DNA of 64,000 nt from Ichthyophis bannanicus (lineage: Eukaryota; Chordata; Amphibia; Gymnophiona; Ichthyophiidae), in NCBI GenBank assembly GCA_033557465.1, contig CM066031.1, positions 1,066,132,444 through 1,066,196,443 on the forward strand, given 5' to 3'. Under the pieces are notes generated by a model, which worked only from the letters and a program-made list of their open reading frames with translations, searched no databases and was not told the DNA's origin. Positions 1 to 11,306 of the stretch are shown in pieces (position 1 is the stretch's first letter; every line of letters starts with the position of its first letter). Made by a program: the position numbers and the translations under genes.

Positions 1-655
1 GGCCCCATGCAGTGCATCCTGGGACCCGCTGGATGGGGGTCAGACTGCCATATAAGGCATATTCTACCCAGGATGTACTGAGTGCAGCCAGGCACCGCCA
101 TTTTTCAAGATGGTGGGACAAGAGTGGGAGCGCATGGGCAGCATGCCTGCTCATTTCTAAAGGTACCAGGAGGGGGATGGGGGTTTGGGGCCTCTGGGCC
201 ACAAGGTATATTTTTAGTTGGGTGGAGGGTTTGGAGCTGCTGGGCTACCAGGGATTATTTTATTTGGGCAGCTGGGCCCCCAGGGATTTGCTTTCTGTCA
301 GGGGCAGCGGCCTCCCAATAGTATTTTGGTGACATTGAGGGGCTTTCCCCAATGCCTGGAACATCTTTGACTTTCTCCTCAGATGATCCAGGCATTAGGG
401 AAAACACTTGATGTCATCAAAATACTGTAAGGGACGCATTAAATGTTTAAGCCACCTCAGACCCAGGTGTAGAGATATTGGCGCTAGAGCTGGTTGCGAA
501 ATCCTCAACACATTTCTCTGCATCGGGTTCAGGCAATATTTGCATGCCATTTCATTATGTGCCGCTCATTTGTCTCTAATTTAAATACATTTAATACTCT
601 TGGCGTTAATTGTGCGCTAGTTTTTTTTTCCATTGCTGTTTACGCGTGCATCCGT
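1..655. other. Unassigned DNA at the window start
   Basis: No gene or recognisable repeat is supported here. The first 330 bases are GC-rich and open on the plus strand, but the reading frames are low-complexity (Trp/Gly/Ser) and have no homologue I recognise. A short hairpin is visible around 100-120 (CCGCCATTTT...AAGATGGTGG type). Confidence 0.3.
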
Positions 656-770
656 CTCTTTGGGGAAACTGCTAGGTACTTGTGACCTAGATTGGCCACT
701 GTTGGAAACAGGATACTCAGCTTGATGGACCTTGGTCTGACCCAGTATGGCATATCTTATGTTCTCTTTT
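656..770 (+). repeat. CR1 LINE 3' end fragment
   Basis: This about 115-bp stretch closely matches the 3' terminus of the longer CR1 copy that ends near 57075 in the same window. Both run from the GGGGAAACTGCTAGG block through TGGAAACAGGATACT to the CTTGATGGACCTTGGTCTGA block and finish with CATATCTTATGTTC. It is a severely 5'-truncated insertion with no coding sequence. Confidence 0.85.
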
Positions 771-1898
771 CTGCATTTGCTGGTAGCAGTAAATTTGCTT
801 AATAGTAGCGTTATCTGTGCTTAAAGGTCGCGCTAGTTTTCTGCATCAGCTTGTATGTTTCCATTATAAACCTCAGCCTATTTTAATACCAGAGAGCTTT
901 CCAGTGGCCTGAGGTGTGACCATGCAAAGACTAGCAAAACCTGGAATTTTACTCTGCAAGTGACTGCCAGCCACAAGAATTTCACCAAATTGTTTTAGCT
1001 GCATCAATAAAAGCAAATAATGGAGTCCTTTGTTGCCATAGCAATCTGGATTGTCCACGGTTTCTACTGGGCAAATATGTTAATTAGCGAGCGGTTTCTT
1101 TTTGTGACAACACTCCTGAAGGAACTTCGCTTGTAGGCTTTATGGAAGAAATTGTAAATTGATACTGAGCTCATTCATTAGACTGGAACAGAAGCCAGCG
1201 GAGCATCTTGTCAGATTCCACACATCTTTACTCCCTAAGCATACACAAAAAGCACTTTGACAAGGCTACATGTTATGTTAATGCCTCACATTTATTGGCA
1301 GAGTACTGGATCAGATTAAGCTTAATATATGCTGCCTTGAGAACCACTTTTAGAGCACTCAACTGTAAAAAAAGGCATGACACTAGTGTCTTGTTAAACC
1401 TGCATTATCTCACTGTGCTAAGTCTAAATTGGGTCTCTGTGTAAGAATTACACATCAGCAATTTTAACTAAATGAATACTTTTTTTTCTCCTGCACGTGC
1501 TAATCTCTTCTTATAAAATACCCACCGGCATAAAAGTATGCACTGCTATAGAGCAGATGTAGATGTACGCAGCTGAATTTAAGGTGCAAGCTCTGCCTTA
1601 CTCTAGTAAGTTATAAATAAAAATAGATCTCTACTCATCTTCCTAAAATAGGTTTAAGATGGGCATGTTTTGGTTGTTTTTACCTAGCTGCCCGGTTATA
1701 AAAATACCCTCCACAAGTTTGGGATATCTGTCTTCACTTGCTAAAGAAAAAAAATCCAGAAGTGGATCTACCATAAGCGTAATGTTTGTTTAATTCAGGC
1801 ACTACATTTTCTATCTATCAAATGACCTCAGACATTCCAATTAAACAAGTGGGGAAAGCATACAAAGCATGGCACCTTGAATTCTTTCCAACCTTTCC
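771..1898. other. Unassigned AT-rich DNA
   Basis: AT-rich sequence with short open frames only. I recognise no coding homology, terminal repeat or RNA gene in it. Confidence 0.3.
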
Positions 1899-2095
1899 CC
1901 ATGTGCATGTGTGTGGGTGTGTGCAGGTGCACACCCATCTGTATCTACATTGTGCATGTGTGTGGGTACGTGTTTTTATGAATGTGTTTGTATGTCACTA
2001 CATATGTGCTTTTATGTATGTGTTTGTATGTTCACATGTATGTGTTTCTGCATGTTTGGACATGTTAATATTTGTGTATGTGTATATATACATCC
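1899..2095 (+). repeat. TG-rich simple repeat
   Basis: A degenerate (TG)n/(TATG)n stretch with repeated ATGTGTGTGGG and TATGTGTTTGTATG blocks. The 116- and 86-codon open frames across it (Cys/Val/His-rich) are by-products of the simple repeat, not genes. Confidence 0.75.
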
Positions 2096-3534
2096 ATGTT
2101 ATTTTTCTCTGCGTCTTTCTTTGGGAAAGGAGATAAGAGGGGAGAGCTGTTTGGCAAGTGCAATTGCATAATTGCTATGTTAGTGTGAATCAGTGTTAGT
2201 ATGCAAGAGCTGTTGGAACTGGTTTTCCTATAGAAAAGCATTAAGACATTTTTGGTTTGGGGGGAGGGGGCTTCATTTCTCTTCTATCTCCTATCACATG
2301 CAGAAACAAAACTAATACAGCAGAGAAACTTCCCCCCCAGCTCACTTCCTCCTTTCCTGTGACTAGAGCAGCATTCCAGGGCTCTGCCCCCACAGCCTTC
2401 CCATTGGCTGGATACTAGCCACAGTCTCTGATATTAGTTACATTGGCAGCAGGCAGGACATGTTCATTCATGTGGAGTCCGATTCCAAAACGTACACGTC
2501 TGTTCCTTGGGCATGTCCACAGCGAAGACATGCCTCCCTGAACCTGATTCCGCAACCACATGTGGAGACGCATATGGGTTTCTGGAATCAGAACTCAGAC
2601 ACCAATGGCACTAGACTTGCAACTCACGGCACACGTGGGACATCCTAATTGTACATGTATGCTCCTACTGCTGCCTGTCCACATCCCCACCCCCATGCAG
2701 CTCAGACCACATGCAACAGGAATCAGGAAGGAGTGCCTCTCCCCACTGAAACCCATAACACACACATCAACATGGCAACAAGGCTGCCCGACTTCAGCAA
2801 GGCTGCAGGAGGAGGAGATGCTCCTGTCCACTGGGCACAGGCGGTCAGCACATGCAGCAACACTCAATACCTGATAAAGAATAAGGACCACCCTCGTCCA
2901 GTAAGTACAGTAGAATACAGACAGACAGATGGGAATAGAAAGAAGTGGGCAGGCAGTAGTAGCACCCATGCACACACTGAAACAGGCATGCACAAAGTGA
3001 GAGAAGCAGTTCAGAAATATCAAAGGTCTGTCATGTGCAGGATGCATACAGGTGGTGCAGCAACAGCATGGCAAAAACCTTGCAAATCTGCACTAGTGAA
3101 CAATGCAACTAGGGAGAACAAGATGCATGCAGGCACACCGTGAAGGCCCAATGTGGACAGAGACAGATGTGATAGCAGAGACAGCACAGTCAGCAGCACA
3201 AGAAAGCTAAAAAAGATGAAAGTGAGATATATGTCAGATATATGAACTATGAAGCCACAAAAATAGGGAAACCTGTGTCCAGTGCACAGTGGTGACCAAC
3301 AGAGCATGTAAAATGCACGGCATGAATAAGCAAGGCAGGGAGAAATTGCCAACAATATCAGCAGTCAACATGCATGGTGTCTGCAGCACATCAGCATATA
3401 TGCCTTGTGCTATACACTGCCACCTAAACATGTCCACACACAGAAGAGAGGACCGCTGAGAAGCTCAATCTGACATAACAAAAATATAATGCAATATGAA
3501 GTGACAAGGACAAAAAAAAAGCACAGCTAGTGGG

Positions 3535-3605
3535 AAGTGAAGCCAGTCCACTGGGGTCAGAAGGCACTGCCCTAACCATAAAGCCAGTACTGCAACCTAT
3601 CATGG
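3535..3605 (-). repeat. tRNA-like segment 1 (SINE-head type)
   Basis: Read on the minus strand, TGGCTTTATGGTTAGGGC resembles an RNA polymerase III A box. About 35 bases later GGCTTCACTTCCC is a weak B box. This is one of six similar antisense segments between 3.5 and 11.1 kb. It is too degenerate to call a tRNA gene. Confidence 0.4.
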
Positions 3606-3708
3606 CTAGCAGTTATCGCAATTCAGATAGCTCCCCACTGAAATGCAGAGCGTGGCATCACAATGGGTACCCAGAAGGTACAACCCATTGCAAAATGAGA
3701 TGTGAAAA

Positions 3709-3760
3709 TTTATTTATTTATTTTATTTGCAAATCTTTTATATACCGCCATTTCCTAAGA
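3709..3760 (-). repeat. L2-like or SINE 3' tail (TATTTATTTA + TATACCGCC)
   Basis: The plus strand reads (TTTA)n, then AAATCTTTTATATACCGCC. Its reverse complement, GGCGGTATATAAAAGATTT followed by (TAAA)n, is the usual 3' tail of L2-type LINEs and the SINEs they mobilise. The same tail occurs in the opposite orientation near 41755-41791. Confidence 0.5.
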
Positions 3761-4019
3761 TCAGACCCCACAGAGTAAGTGAAAGCGAAGGAGAGCCACA
3801 CACAGCCCTGAACACACATGGCAGAGGGGATACCAGAAACAACTGCTGAAAGAATGCCATTATACCATGTATAGCAAATCTCTGTACTGCAATATCCACA
3901 GCAAGGGGAGGGAAACCCTTGGTGACCTGGCAGCCTGTGTTGACAATAAAAGGTATGATCAGAGGTAGCAGCGATGGTCAATTCCTTAGAAACCATGAAG
4001 TGTAAAATAACCCACCCAA

Positions 4020-4085
4020 GGACCATGTCTGGGAATCAAACCTCAGTCTGATTAGTATTAGGTAGGCACAACACCACCACCCACA
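4020..4085 (-). repeat. tRNA-like segment 2
   Basis: On the minus strand GTGGTGGTGTTGTGCC is followed about 20 bases on by AGGTTTGATTCCCAG, a good B-box match (GGTTCRANYCC). The A box is poor. It belongs to the same antisense series as the segments at 3.5, 4.4, 7.1, 8.5 and 11.0 kb. Confidence 0.45.
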
Positions 4086-4379
4086 TAAATAGGAGACAGC
4101 AGGGGGCATCAAATGATGCCACAGTGAAATCAGATAAGGACCAAAAATATAATATATACGTGCAGCCAGTGTGTAACTGAAATGGGGAATCAGGTCCTGG
4201 ATGCTCTAGCACAAGCTGTCAGTGTAACAGGCTAGCAAAATGAATGTGACATGTCAGGAGAAGGCTGTAGGTATCACAGTACCTTCGCAGTCGAGCTGAT
4301 AAAAACAAACCATACCCTGTGATAGACAGAGACAATATAGAGCTGCCTGAGACAATGGAGGTGAACAGATGCATCCAAG

Positions 4380-4445
4380 AGTGGGAAATGAACCCTGGTC
4401 CTGTGGAGCCGAAGCCAGTACCCCAACCATAACATCACATCACCA
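4380..4445 (-). repeat. tRNA-like segment 3
   Basis: On the minus strand ATGTTATGGTTGGGG is an A-box-like sequence, and about 25 bases later GGGTTCATTTCCCAC is a clear B-box-like sequence. Spacing and order fit a tRNA-derived SINE head rather than a functional tRNA, because no stable acceptor stem is evident. Confidence 0.5.
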
Positions 4446-4723
4446 CTCTGACAATGTCCTCCATGTATGACCAACTACCTGGGGGCTAGGGCTGAATCCA
4501 AACCTCACAGTACACATCCATCCCCCCCACCTGTGCCAAGCAAACCAAGCTGCCAGGGACATATGACCTAGAATGGCTACATTTGGCAAAATGAAACTGT
4601 GCCAGCTGTACCCTGGTCTGATCCTGTATGGCTTTGCACCTGTAGTGAGGAATAGTAAGGTTTGTCTCTCCTCTACAGATGTTTCTACATCCTGTGTGAC
4701 ATGGAGGCATACCGGATGTAGAA

Positions 4724-4774
4724 ACCATATGACGGACCACACCATATGACGGACCACACCATATGATGGACCAG
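4724..4774 (+). repeat. 17-bp tandem repeat, three units
   Basis: Three head-to-tail copies of the 17-mer ACCATATGACGGACCAC. The third copy carries small changes (GATGG, final AG). It is a local tandem duplication with no other visible role. Confidence 0.85.
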
Positions 4775-4904
4775 GCTGTACCTCATATGTCGCATCTGGC
4801 AGCAGCTGCTGCAGGAGCAAGATGAGTGTCTACGCAGAGACCCAAGCCAGATGGGAGGTTGACATGCACTCTCCACAGAGGCAGACTACCACAAGAAACA
4901 GTAC

Positions 4905-5540
4905 AAATTGCAACAATATGGGCATAACCCAATCTACATGCACCCCACTGTGATGCCATAGAACAAGTACAAACAACTACTACAAATTGTTCTCCAAGTT
5001 AAATAATACAAAACCCAAAGGGAATGCTGCCCCACAACAATATCAATATCAATAAGACTATCAAGAGGTCAGTACATACATTAATGGCCTAGAAACAACT
5101 TCTTGGAATGTTGAAAACAATGTAGGAGAATATCTCAAGCAGGTAACAATGTTTACAACCAGAACAACAGTCCAAATTGGGTAACCCAATGATCTCGGCC
5201 GGGTTGATCAATGTTCTGTGTTCTGCATACAGTATTCAGATGCAATGTTCAAAGTCCAACACTCAGTAGTCAGAGATCAACGGTTACCCAGTAGGACTGT
5301 TGCTATATATCCCACAATGTTATCTGCTTGAGATAGTACCCTGATTTGTTCACATCATTCCAAGAAATATATGACAGACCAGTGATGTATGAGCTGACCT
5401 CCTGACAGTCATGTGGACATTCATATAATCATGAGGCAGCATTCCCTTTGTGGAGGGCATGACTTAACTTCGGGAGAATACTGAGGTGCCATCCCTCCTG
5501 AGAACACCATCTTGCATGTTCTACCCATTTTACAACTTTG
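4905..5540. repeat. Long fold-back (imperfect palindrome), MITE-like
   Basis: Left-arm blocks recur in reverse complement on the right and in mirrored order. AAAGGGAATGCTGCC (about 5018) pairs with the complement near 5440. GAGGTCAG pairs near 5395, TTCTTGGAATG near 5365, ATCTCAAGCAG near 5325 and GGGTAAC near 5285. The centre is around 5230. Arms are roughly 250-310 bp. There is no coding potential. I did not resolve a target duplication, so it may be a fold-back MITE or part of the surrounding Harbinger DNA. Confidence 0.65.
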
Positions 5541-7079
5541 AGTCTCCAAGCAGGATTATGTCAAAGAGTAAGGGATGTGATATTGTCATAATGCACCGAA
5601 TCATTGTGAAGATGGCATGACAAATCTAACCCAAACGAACAACACTGACACACATGGGACTAGAGTGTATGAACACAGACAGATAGTGCAGATGGGAAAG
5701 AGCTGCATGGGCACAATAGAGCTGTTGGAATGACATGCATTTGTAGGTCAGAGGGGGAGTCAGAGCAACTCACAATGGTATGCAATCCTGGAACCCAATG
5801 CAGGAAGTAAGGAGGTGCACAGGTACCATCTGTAGAGAAGGACATGCAGAAAATGTGTCTGACACAAGCATGCAGGCCCCAAGGAGGGGTACACACACAC
5901 AGATATGGAATAGCTAAGGGTGGTATGTGTTCCAGCAGAAAATATATGTGAATGAAGCTCAGATAGATCACTGTGCACCGCAGTCCGGGAACCATATAGA
6001 GCCACTGTGTTTACTTGAAAAGAGTGGATGCAGGAACAGGGCTGGGATTGGTATGAGATCAATGGGGAGGGTGGGGGGGGGGGGTAGCCCCAGGTAACAT
6101 ACAGGTGTCCCCAATAGGGCTGACAACCTAAGTGGCCTGGCCCAGGCAATCACCACAGCCAACCCCATGATGTAGCTGCCCACATAGCATATGTAGGCCA
6201 TGCAGCCGCTGCACAGGTGTGCCCCAGCCCCAGCAGGCACATGGCCATGTGGGCCAGGGAGTGCAGGGAACATGAGACAGATGCCACTACAACACATGAC
6301 ACCAGTCATGGCAGTGACCCGGTACAATGCGCAATAGTGACACGCCCTGAATTGAATGGCCACAGGTACCCAGTGTACGCTCCCCAGAACTGTGAAAAAG
6401 CACATGACAGCAATGTACGGTATAAATTGCCAGCACAAGTAGCAAAGACAAATGAGCTATAGTGAGCCAAGACACAGTTGCAAGACCAGAATCGATGTCA
6501 GAGCCACACATGCACATCTATGCCATCTAGGGATCTGTAAGTGGCTAGTCAGCTATAACATTGCAATGGCAACACAGCTCCCACACAGTGAGGTGCTGCA
6601 GGAGATGCAGAGGCTATTGTCCATGAAAGCACGAAAAGGAAACCACGCACACAGTAGTGCACATGTCAGATGGACTGGAAGATTATAAAGCCAATTAGAA
6701 AGCCTCAACCAATAATGCTATAACCAAAAGAGAGACTCAATCACTTAAACAAAGTGTGACATTTAAATCAAAAGCCTACGAGTGAAAGCCTCAGCAGAAA
6801 CTCACTGACCAAAATTAGTCAGGAGTACTCAAAACATCAATGGCCAACACTCGTAATTTATAACAATCCTCAAACATGGACCACATTCAATAAAACATTT
6901 CAAGACAGTCAGGATGGAGTGACCCTGAGGTCCAAAAATAGCATCCTTGTCTGGAAAGCAGAAGATGACCTGTACCAGCATATCAATGTAGCCCAAGGCA
7001 GGAATAGTATAATGTTGCACATAAGTCACAAATAGTGTTGTGATCCACTGTGGCCAATGTACAGACAAGGGGCCTGGCC
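5541..7079. other. Unassigned DNA inside the Harbinger-derived block
   Basis: Open frames on both strands are short and Cys/His/Pro-rich. No domain is recognised. A G-homopolymer tract lies near 6070-6083. The first exon of the Myb-like gene whose exon 2 starts at 7250 would be expected somewhere upstream, but I could not find it. Confidence 0.3.
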
Positions 7080-7150
7080 AATTCCATCAGGAACCCAAGT
7101 GGGAATCAAACCCATAACACCATGATGCAACAGCGGGACTCATATCAGTT
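7080..7150 (-). repeat. tRNA-like segment 4
   Basis: On the minus strand TATGGGTTTGATTCCCACTT contains a good B-box match preceded by CATCATGGTG. It lies just upstream of a C-homopolymer run (7153-7164). It is part of the antisense tRNA-like series. Confidence 0.45.
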
Positions 7151-7249
7151 GCCCCCCCCCCCCCAGCTGTCTATTGTAGAGCTGACATACATATAGCACA
7201 CACAGCATGGAGTGCAGTTAATCACAACCTCTTTGCCCCCCATTTACAG

Positions 7250-8504
7250 ATCTTCCTGAGGATGACTCCCTGGCACCCTCCCCTGATGGATCCACAGCAG
7301 ACATGGCAGAGGACACATGGGAATTCACCCCCTCCCTGAGCCCCAATGGGAGCAGTGGCAGCAGCAGTGCCACCAGGCACACCAGTGACAAGTCGGCCTG
7401 CCCCATCATGCTGTCAAGTCCCACCCCCTTGGAGGAGGGAGGTGACAAAGGGGAGGGTGTGACCGATGTGGCTGTGGTGTTCTTCGCCTCCTCTGAGAAG
7501 GAGGGGGTCACATGTCAGTGGACATGAGGGACCAGGTCCCCTGGCACAGATGGGGGAGTGGGAGATGGAGGGCATGAGCCTCAGGCCTGCTGAGGCCCAT
7601 GATGAGGAGGATGCATAGGAGGGGGATGTGTGGACCCTCATTCTGGAGCCCCTAGAGGAAGGGGAGTACCACCAGAAGGTCAGCAAGGAAGGGGAGGTGG
7701 CATTGGTGGTGCAGGGGGATGAGAGCAAGGAGGGGAGAAGTCAATGGTGGTACAGGAGGATGAAAATTTGGAGGAGAGGATACACCAGTGGAGTAGGGTG
7801 ATGAGAGTGGAGAGGGGCAGGAGGCAGCAGCAGCAGCACAGAGAGAGGAGTACGGGGATGGGGAGGAGGCAGTGGTGGTGCTGGGGAATGCATGTGTGGA
7901 TGGGGAGGAGGCAGTGAGGGGGCAGAGTATGGGAGCTGGGGGGGTCCAGGAGGCAGTAGTAGTGCAGGGGGATGAAAGCAGGGAGGGGGAGGATGCCAAG
8001 ATGATATTGGGTAATGAGAGGGGGGAGATGAGGGATGCTGGCACCGGGATGCTGCTGTCCACACCTCCCCTCCAGTTATGGGCAGGATGAGGGGACATCG
8101 GTGTCCAGTGGGCAGCGAGACCCCCTGGCATCCCTGGCACCATCGAGCAGGTGCTTGAACATGGACTTGCTGAATTACCCAGGCCGCTGTACCAAGTTGA
8201 CAGGCACCTTGAGGGCCTCCAAGGGGAGATGCATGGTCTGCGGGAGGAAATGCGTGGCCTGCGACAGCAGGTGCATTGCCTCCTACAGCCACATACCACC
8301 CTTCTGGCCATCCAGATGGAGGGACGGAAGGGCAGTAGGGGCAGCAGGCCACCTGTAACAGCACATGAGCAGCAAAGGGGTCCATACCTAGATCACAGGC
8401 AAAGTTGTATATGTGGTATGTCACCTCTAATGTGCCCTCCACAGTCTCACACAAATAAACATACTGTGCCGAATTGGCAGTCCGTAGCTGTCAGGACCAC
8501 ATGA
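7250..8504 (+). pseudogene. Harbinger Myb-like partner gene A, 3' exon
   Basis: A splice acceptor (pyrimidine tract then TTTACAG, exon from 7250) opens a frame beginning DLPEDDSLAPSP. It is rich in Ser, Pro and acidic residues, the usual linker of the Myb/SANT-like DNA-binding protein that accompanies PIF/Harbinger transposases. That frame stops near 7527. After an irregular repeat of acidic codons (7640-8030), a second open part (8151-8504) encodes EQVLEHGLAELPRPLYQVD and then a heptad-like region with repeated GLQGEMHGLREEM-type units, a probable coiled-coil tail. A polyadenylation signal AATAAA lies at 8454-8459. No SANT exon was found upstream. The gene converges with the transposase at 8728-10597. 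The Harbinger-partner call rests on architecture and on the similar gene B; it could be another element-encoded protein. Confidence 0.5.
7640..8030 (+). repeat. Irregular G/A-rich tandem repeat in the Myb-like exon
   Basis: Repeats of GGAGGAGGCAGTGGTGGTGC and GGGGGATGAGAGCAAGGAGG type, period roughly 40-60 bases, encoding acidic EEAVVVQGDES-like units in one frame. They give strong strand asymmetry (purine-rich plus strand) and create the long Pro/Ser-rich antisense open frames at 7652-8454, which are not genes. Confidence 0.6.
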
Positions 8505-8545
8505 CTGGTGCTGTGTATGGTCTTGCTCTAACCATTATGCCACCC
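8465..8545 (-). repeat. tRNA-like segment 5
   Basis: On the minus strand TGGCATAATGGTTAGAGC is a near-ideal A box. The B-box position (TGGTCCTGACAG) is degenerate. It lies at the 3' end of the Myb-like exon and just beyond the 3' end of the convergent transposase gene. Confidence 0.45.
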
Positions 8546-8727
8546 TTCCACTCCATAGTCCCCTATAATCTACAGCAGGTATGTGTTTTGTGTGATACTG
8601 CATGGGTCTGCCTCTCTGGGCCGGTTGTTCAGTTATGGGCATGCCCATCCCTTAGCCCACAGTCACTGCCCTGTGCTAGGGCATGGGGAACTCATGGAAC
8701 AGTATAGTCATTCAATGCATAGCACAT

Positions 8728-10597
8728 TCAGTCATGCAAAGTGGGTCTGGACGAGGTTATACTGGGCTGGGCTGCCACGCCCCTCCTGAATTCCACACCC
8801 AGGGGCACATGTGGGGCAATGTCAGGCTCATCTCCATCCTCCAGGCTCTGCTGTCTGCCCAGGGGCTGCCTGCGCCATTGTGCATAATTGTGGAGCATGC
8901 AGCAGGCAATAAATATTTGGCAGACTTTATCTGGGTTGTAGAGTAGCTCCCCTCCTGACCTATCCAGCAATCAAAACCAGCTTTTCAGTTAGCCAAAGGT
9001 CCGCTCAATGTGCCCTGGGTGTGCCTGGGGGCCTGATTGTATCTCAGCTGGGCCAGTGTGCTGGGATTGACTATGGGTGTCAGCAGCCATTCCCTCAAGG
9101 GGTATCCCCTGTCACTTGCAGTGAGAAACGTAACATCACATATGTGCCGGGGTGTAGTAATGATGGCAGGGGGGAGCTGTATGCATAACATATGTTGCAG
9201 GTGCTGGGTCATTATGTTTGTGTCTGTGTTCAGCTGTGTCAGCCAGTGACATGGGCCCACAGCTCCCAGGTGAGATATGTGTGCTCCTAGACTGTGCATG
9301 TGCTTGGGCGCGCCAACCAGCAGCAGGGGAGCCTGCTGAATGAGAAGCAGGGCTGGATAGTTGGTTGTGGAGTATGTTAGACACTCCCCCACCCCCTTGG
9401 GGGACTGTGGAACCTGTGTGCACCAATCCCATTGAGCCACGGGGCTTGGATGTGTGGGGCAGCAGTATCCCTATTTCAGTGGATGTGCCTGTTCCCTGCC
9501 GGTGCATCTCTGGACCCTTTCTAGACAGGCTATCACAGATGTGCATGGCAGGAGGAATTGGCTTGGTTTCTAGTATCAGCCCTCTGGACATCAGAGGTCC
9601 CCATAGTGGTCTGCCTCTGTTGCCATGTCTCGCCATGGAATTGGACTGCACATATGTAGATTTGGGCATAGCTTGCAGGTGCTCTCTGGAGTCCCCACAT
9701 ATGGTATACCCCCAGCCTAATCATCCTCTGCACTGCACACATATGTGAGCTGTGAGGCAGGGCCAGTTGCCTCCTCACAGCCTGCCCAGTGCATGTCAAC
9801 CCATGTTTCAGGCTGTATGGCCAGGGTAGGGGGTGCCAGCTCACCTAGTAGCTATCCTCCAGTGATCTCACCCCTCTTGAAGCAGCCATGGATATCAGAC
9901 TGGCTCGGAATGTACGAGTCATGGCGACATCATCAGTGATTTCCCCATGGGCATTGCACACTACTTGCATATTCATGGAGTGGTATGATCTATGGTTGTG
10001 GTAGAATGCCTCTCATCGATGTGGGGGCCGGAGAGACACACGTGTTCCATCAACTGTGCCCAGCACTGATGGAAAGGAAGCCACATCATGGAAGTCCTGC
10101 ATTATCTGGTGCTGCTGCTGCTGTGTATAGGGGAAGGCTATGTGTTGCGCCATGCACCTCCAGAAATGCTTGCAGGAACTGTGTGAGGCACCTTAAGATA
10201 CTGCCTGGCTGAGACCTCCTGCAGCTGCTAGTAATGTCCGGAACAACCCAGTTCCCAAGAAGACGAGTGCTGTTGTGACCTTGACATGTACAGGGACTGG
10301 CTGTCCCCTGTGTGTGGTGGGGGCGAGGTGTGGCTCCAGCTGCTGGTCCAGGTCATGTATCGCAGCCCCATCAAAATGGTACCTGGAGACACAGGCCTCA
10401 TATGTCATATCCATGTAATTGACCCTCAGCCGTGGAACAATTGGATATGGGTGCCTTCTTGATGCCCTCCCCCTTTCCAGGTCAGCACAATGCAGCAGGA
10501 CCATCACATACCATCTGCAAATGTCCTCCATGGTATCCCCTTGCCCCCAGCTGCCACACCAATGGGTCCTCCCAATACATTCATACATGCATGGCAA
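8728..10597 (-). pseudogene. PIF/Harbinger transposase (HARBI1-like), inactivated
   Basis: Read on the minus strand, the N-terminal part (10597-10193) contains YEACVSRYHFDGAAIHDL and PVHVKVTTALVFLGTG, the helix-turn-helix region of HARBI1-type transposases. The catalytic core follows in other frames: VLGTVDGTRVSLRPPH (first Asp, near 10050), YHSMNMQVVCNAHGEITD, ASDRGYPLREWLLTPI (second Asp, near 9100) and IERTFG (Glu, near 9005). The C-terminal LLYNPDKVCQIFIACCMLHN block ends near 8728. All three DDE residues can be placed, but in-frame stops and several frameshifts separate them, so the gene is dead. It is convergent with Myb-like gene A and divergent from Myb-like gene B. Start taken at the first Met of the N-terminal frame. 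Confidence 0.85.
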
Positions 10598-11306
10598 TGT
10601 AATACAATGTCAGATGCAGTTAAACCTTCATACACACATACACAGTGTCTATCCTGTGGATGTACATGATTATCCCCCAGGAGTGCACAGGTACAGGCCC
10701 GAGCACATAAACATGTATTGATTGCTGAGTACGCACCCGTGCAGCATATATCGGGCACGTACACATGCTGCATGCCGCCATGGTGAGCATGAAAACGTTC
10801 ATTCCGGGCATGTACACATGCACGTTGAACCCACGGCGAGCACATGCATGGCAAAATGCACATCTTGGTGTAGCATTCCTATGCTCTCAGATGTGACCTA
10901 TAATAACATGTGGGGGCTTTCATCATGTGACACAGACACTGGCATCTTCTGATGTGAGGGGGAATGGTATCATCTGGCTATCACCACAAAGGATGAACAT
11001 GGACTTTGAACCTCTATCCTTGGGCTACTGGGGCAGTGCTGTCACCACTATATTACCTGCACTACTACACTGACAGACATTGTTTGCTGAGGTGCTTCCC
11101 AATGCTCCATTTCTGTCCCAGTGGTTACAGTCGTCCCTGGGACCATGGCTAGGGTGCTTCAAAGTTTTGTGCGCATGCACATGCCCAGTTCTGGGGATGT
11201 CCATGGGCCGATGTAACCGTCACCGCAACATATATGGGGACGAATCAGCTGGACACGCCCCTGCATTTTGACCATCTGGCTCGAGCATGAGTGCTGATCC
11301 GCTGAC
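10598..11306. promoter_or_regulatory. Divergent intergenic spacer, possible Harbinger promoter region
   Basis: About 700 bases lie between the 5' ends of the minus-strand transposase and the plus-strand Myb-like gene B. The spacer is rich in short palindromes such as TGTACATG, ACACATGC and GCATGC, and includes tRNA-like segment 6. No TATA box or binding site can be assigned with confidence; a shared promoter is inferred only from gene arrangement. Confidence 0.3.
10985..11065 (-). repeat. tRNA-like segment 6
   Basis: On the minus strand GGTAATATAGTGGTGACAGC is A-box-like, and about 30 bases later AGAGGTTCAAAGTCC is B-box-like. Same orientation as the five other segments in this block. Confidence 0.45.

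Noticed and set aside
1786..2171. Plus-strand frames of 116 and 86 codons
   Set aside because: They arise from the TG/TATG simple repeat (Cys-Val-His runs) and overlap each other in two frames.
2595..3437. Overlapping minus- and plus-strand frames of 100-164 codons near 3 kb
   Set aside because: Cys/His/Met-rich translations on both strands at once with no recognisable domain; most likely chance openness of CA/TG-rich DNA.
7652..8454. Two overlapping minus-strand frames of 219 and 237 codons, Pro/Ser-rich
   Set aside because: They are antisense to the purine-rich repeat in the Myb-like exon and have only low-complexity sequence.
3535..11065. Functional tRNA genes
   Set aside because: A and B boxes are degenerate, acceptor stems do not pair and no anticodon loop can be set with confidence; they are kept only as tRNA-like repeats.
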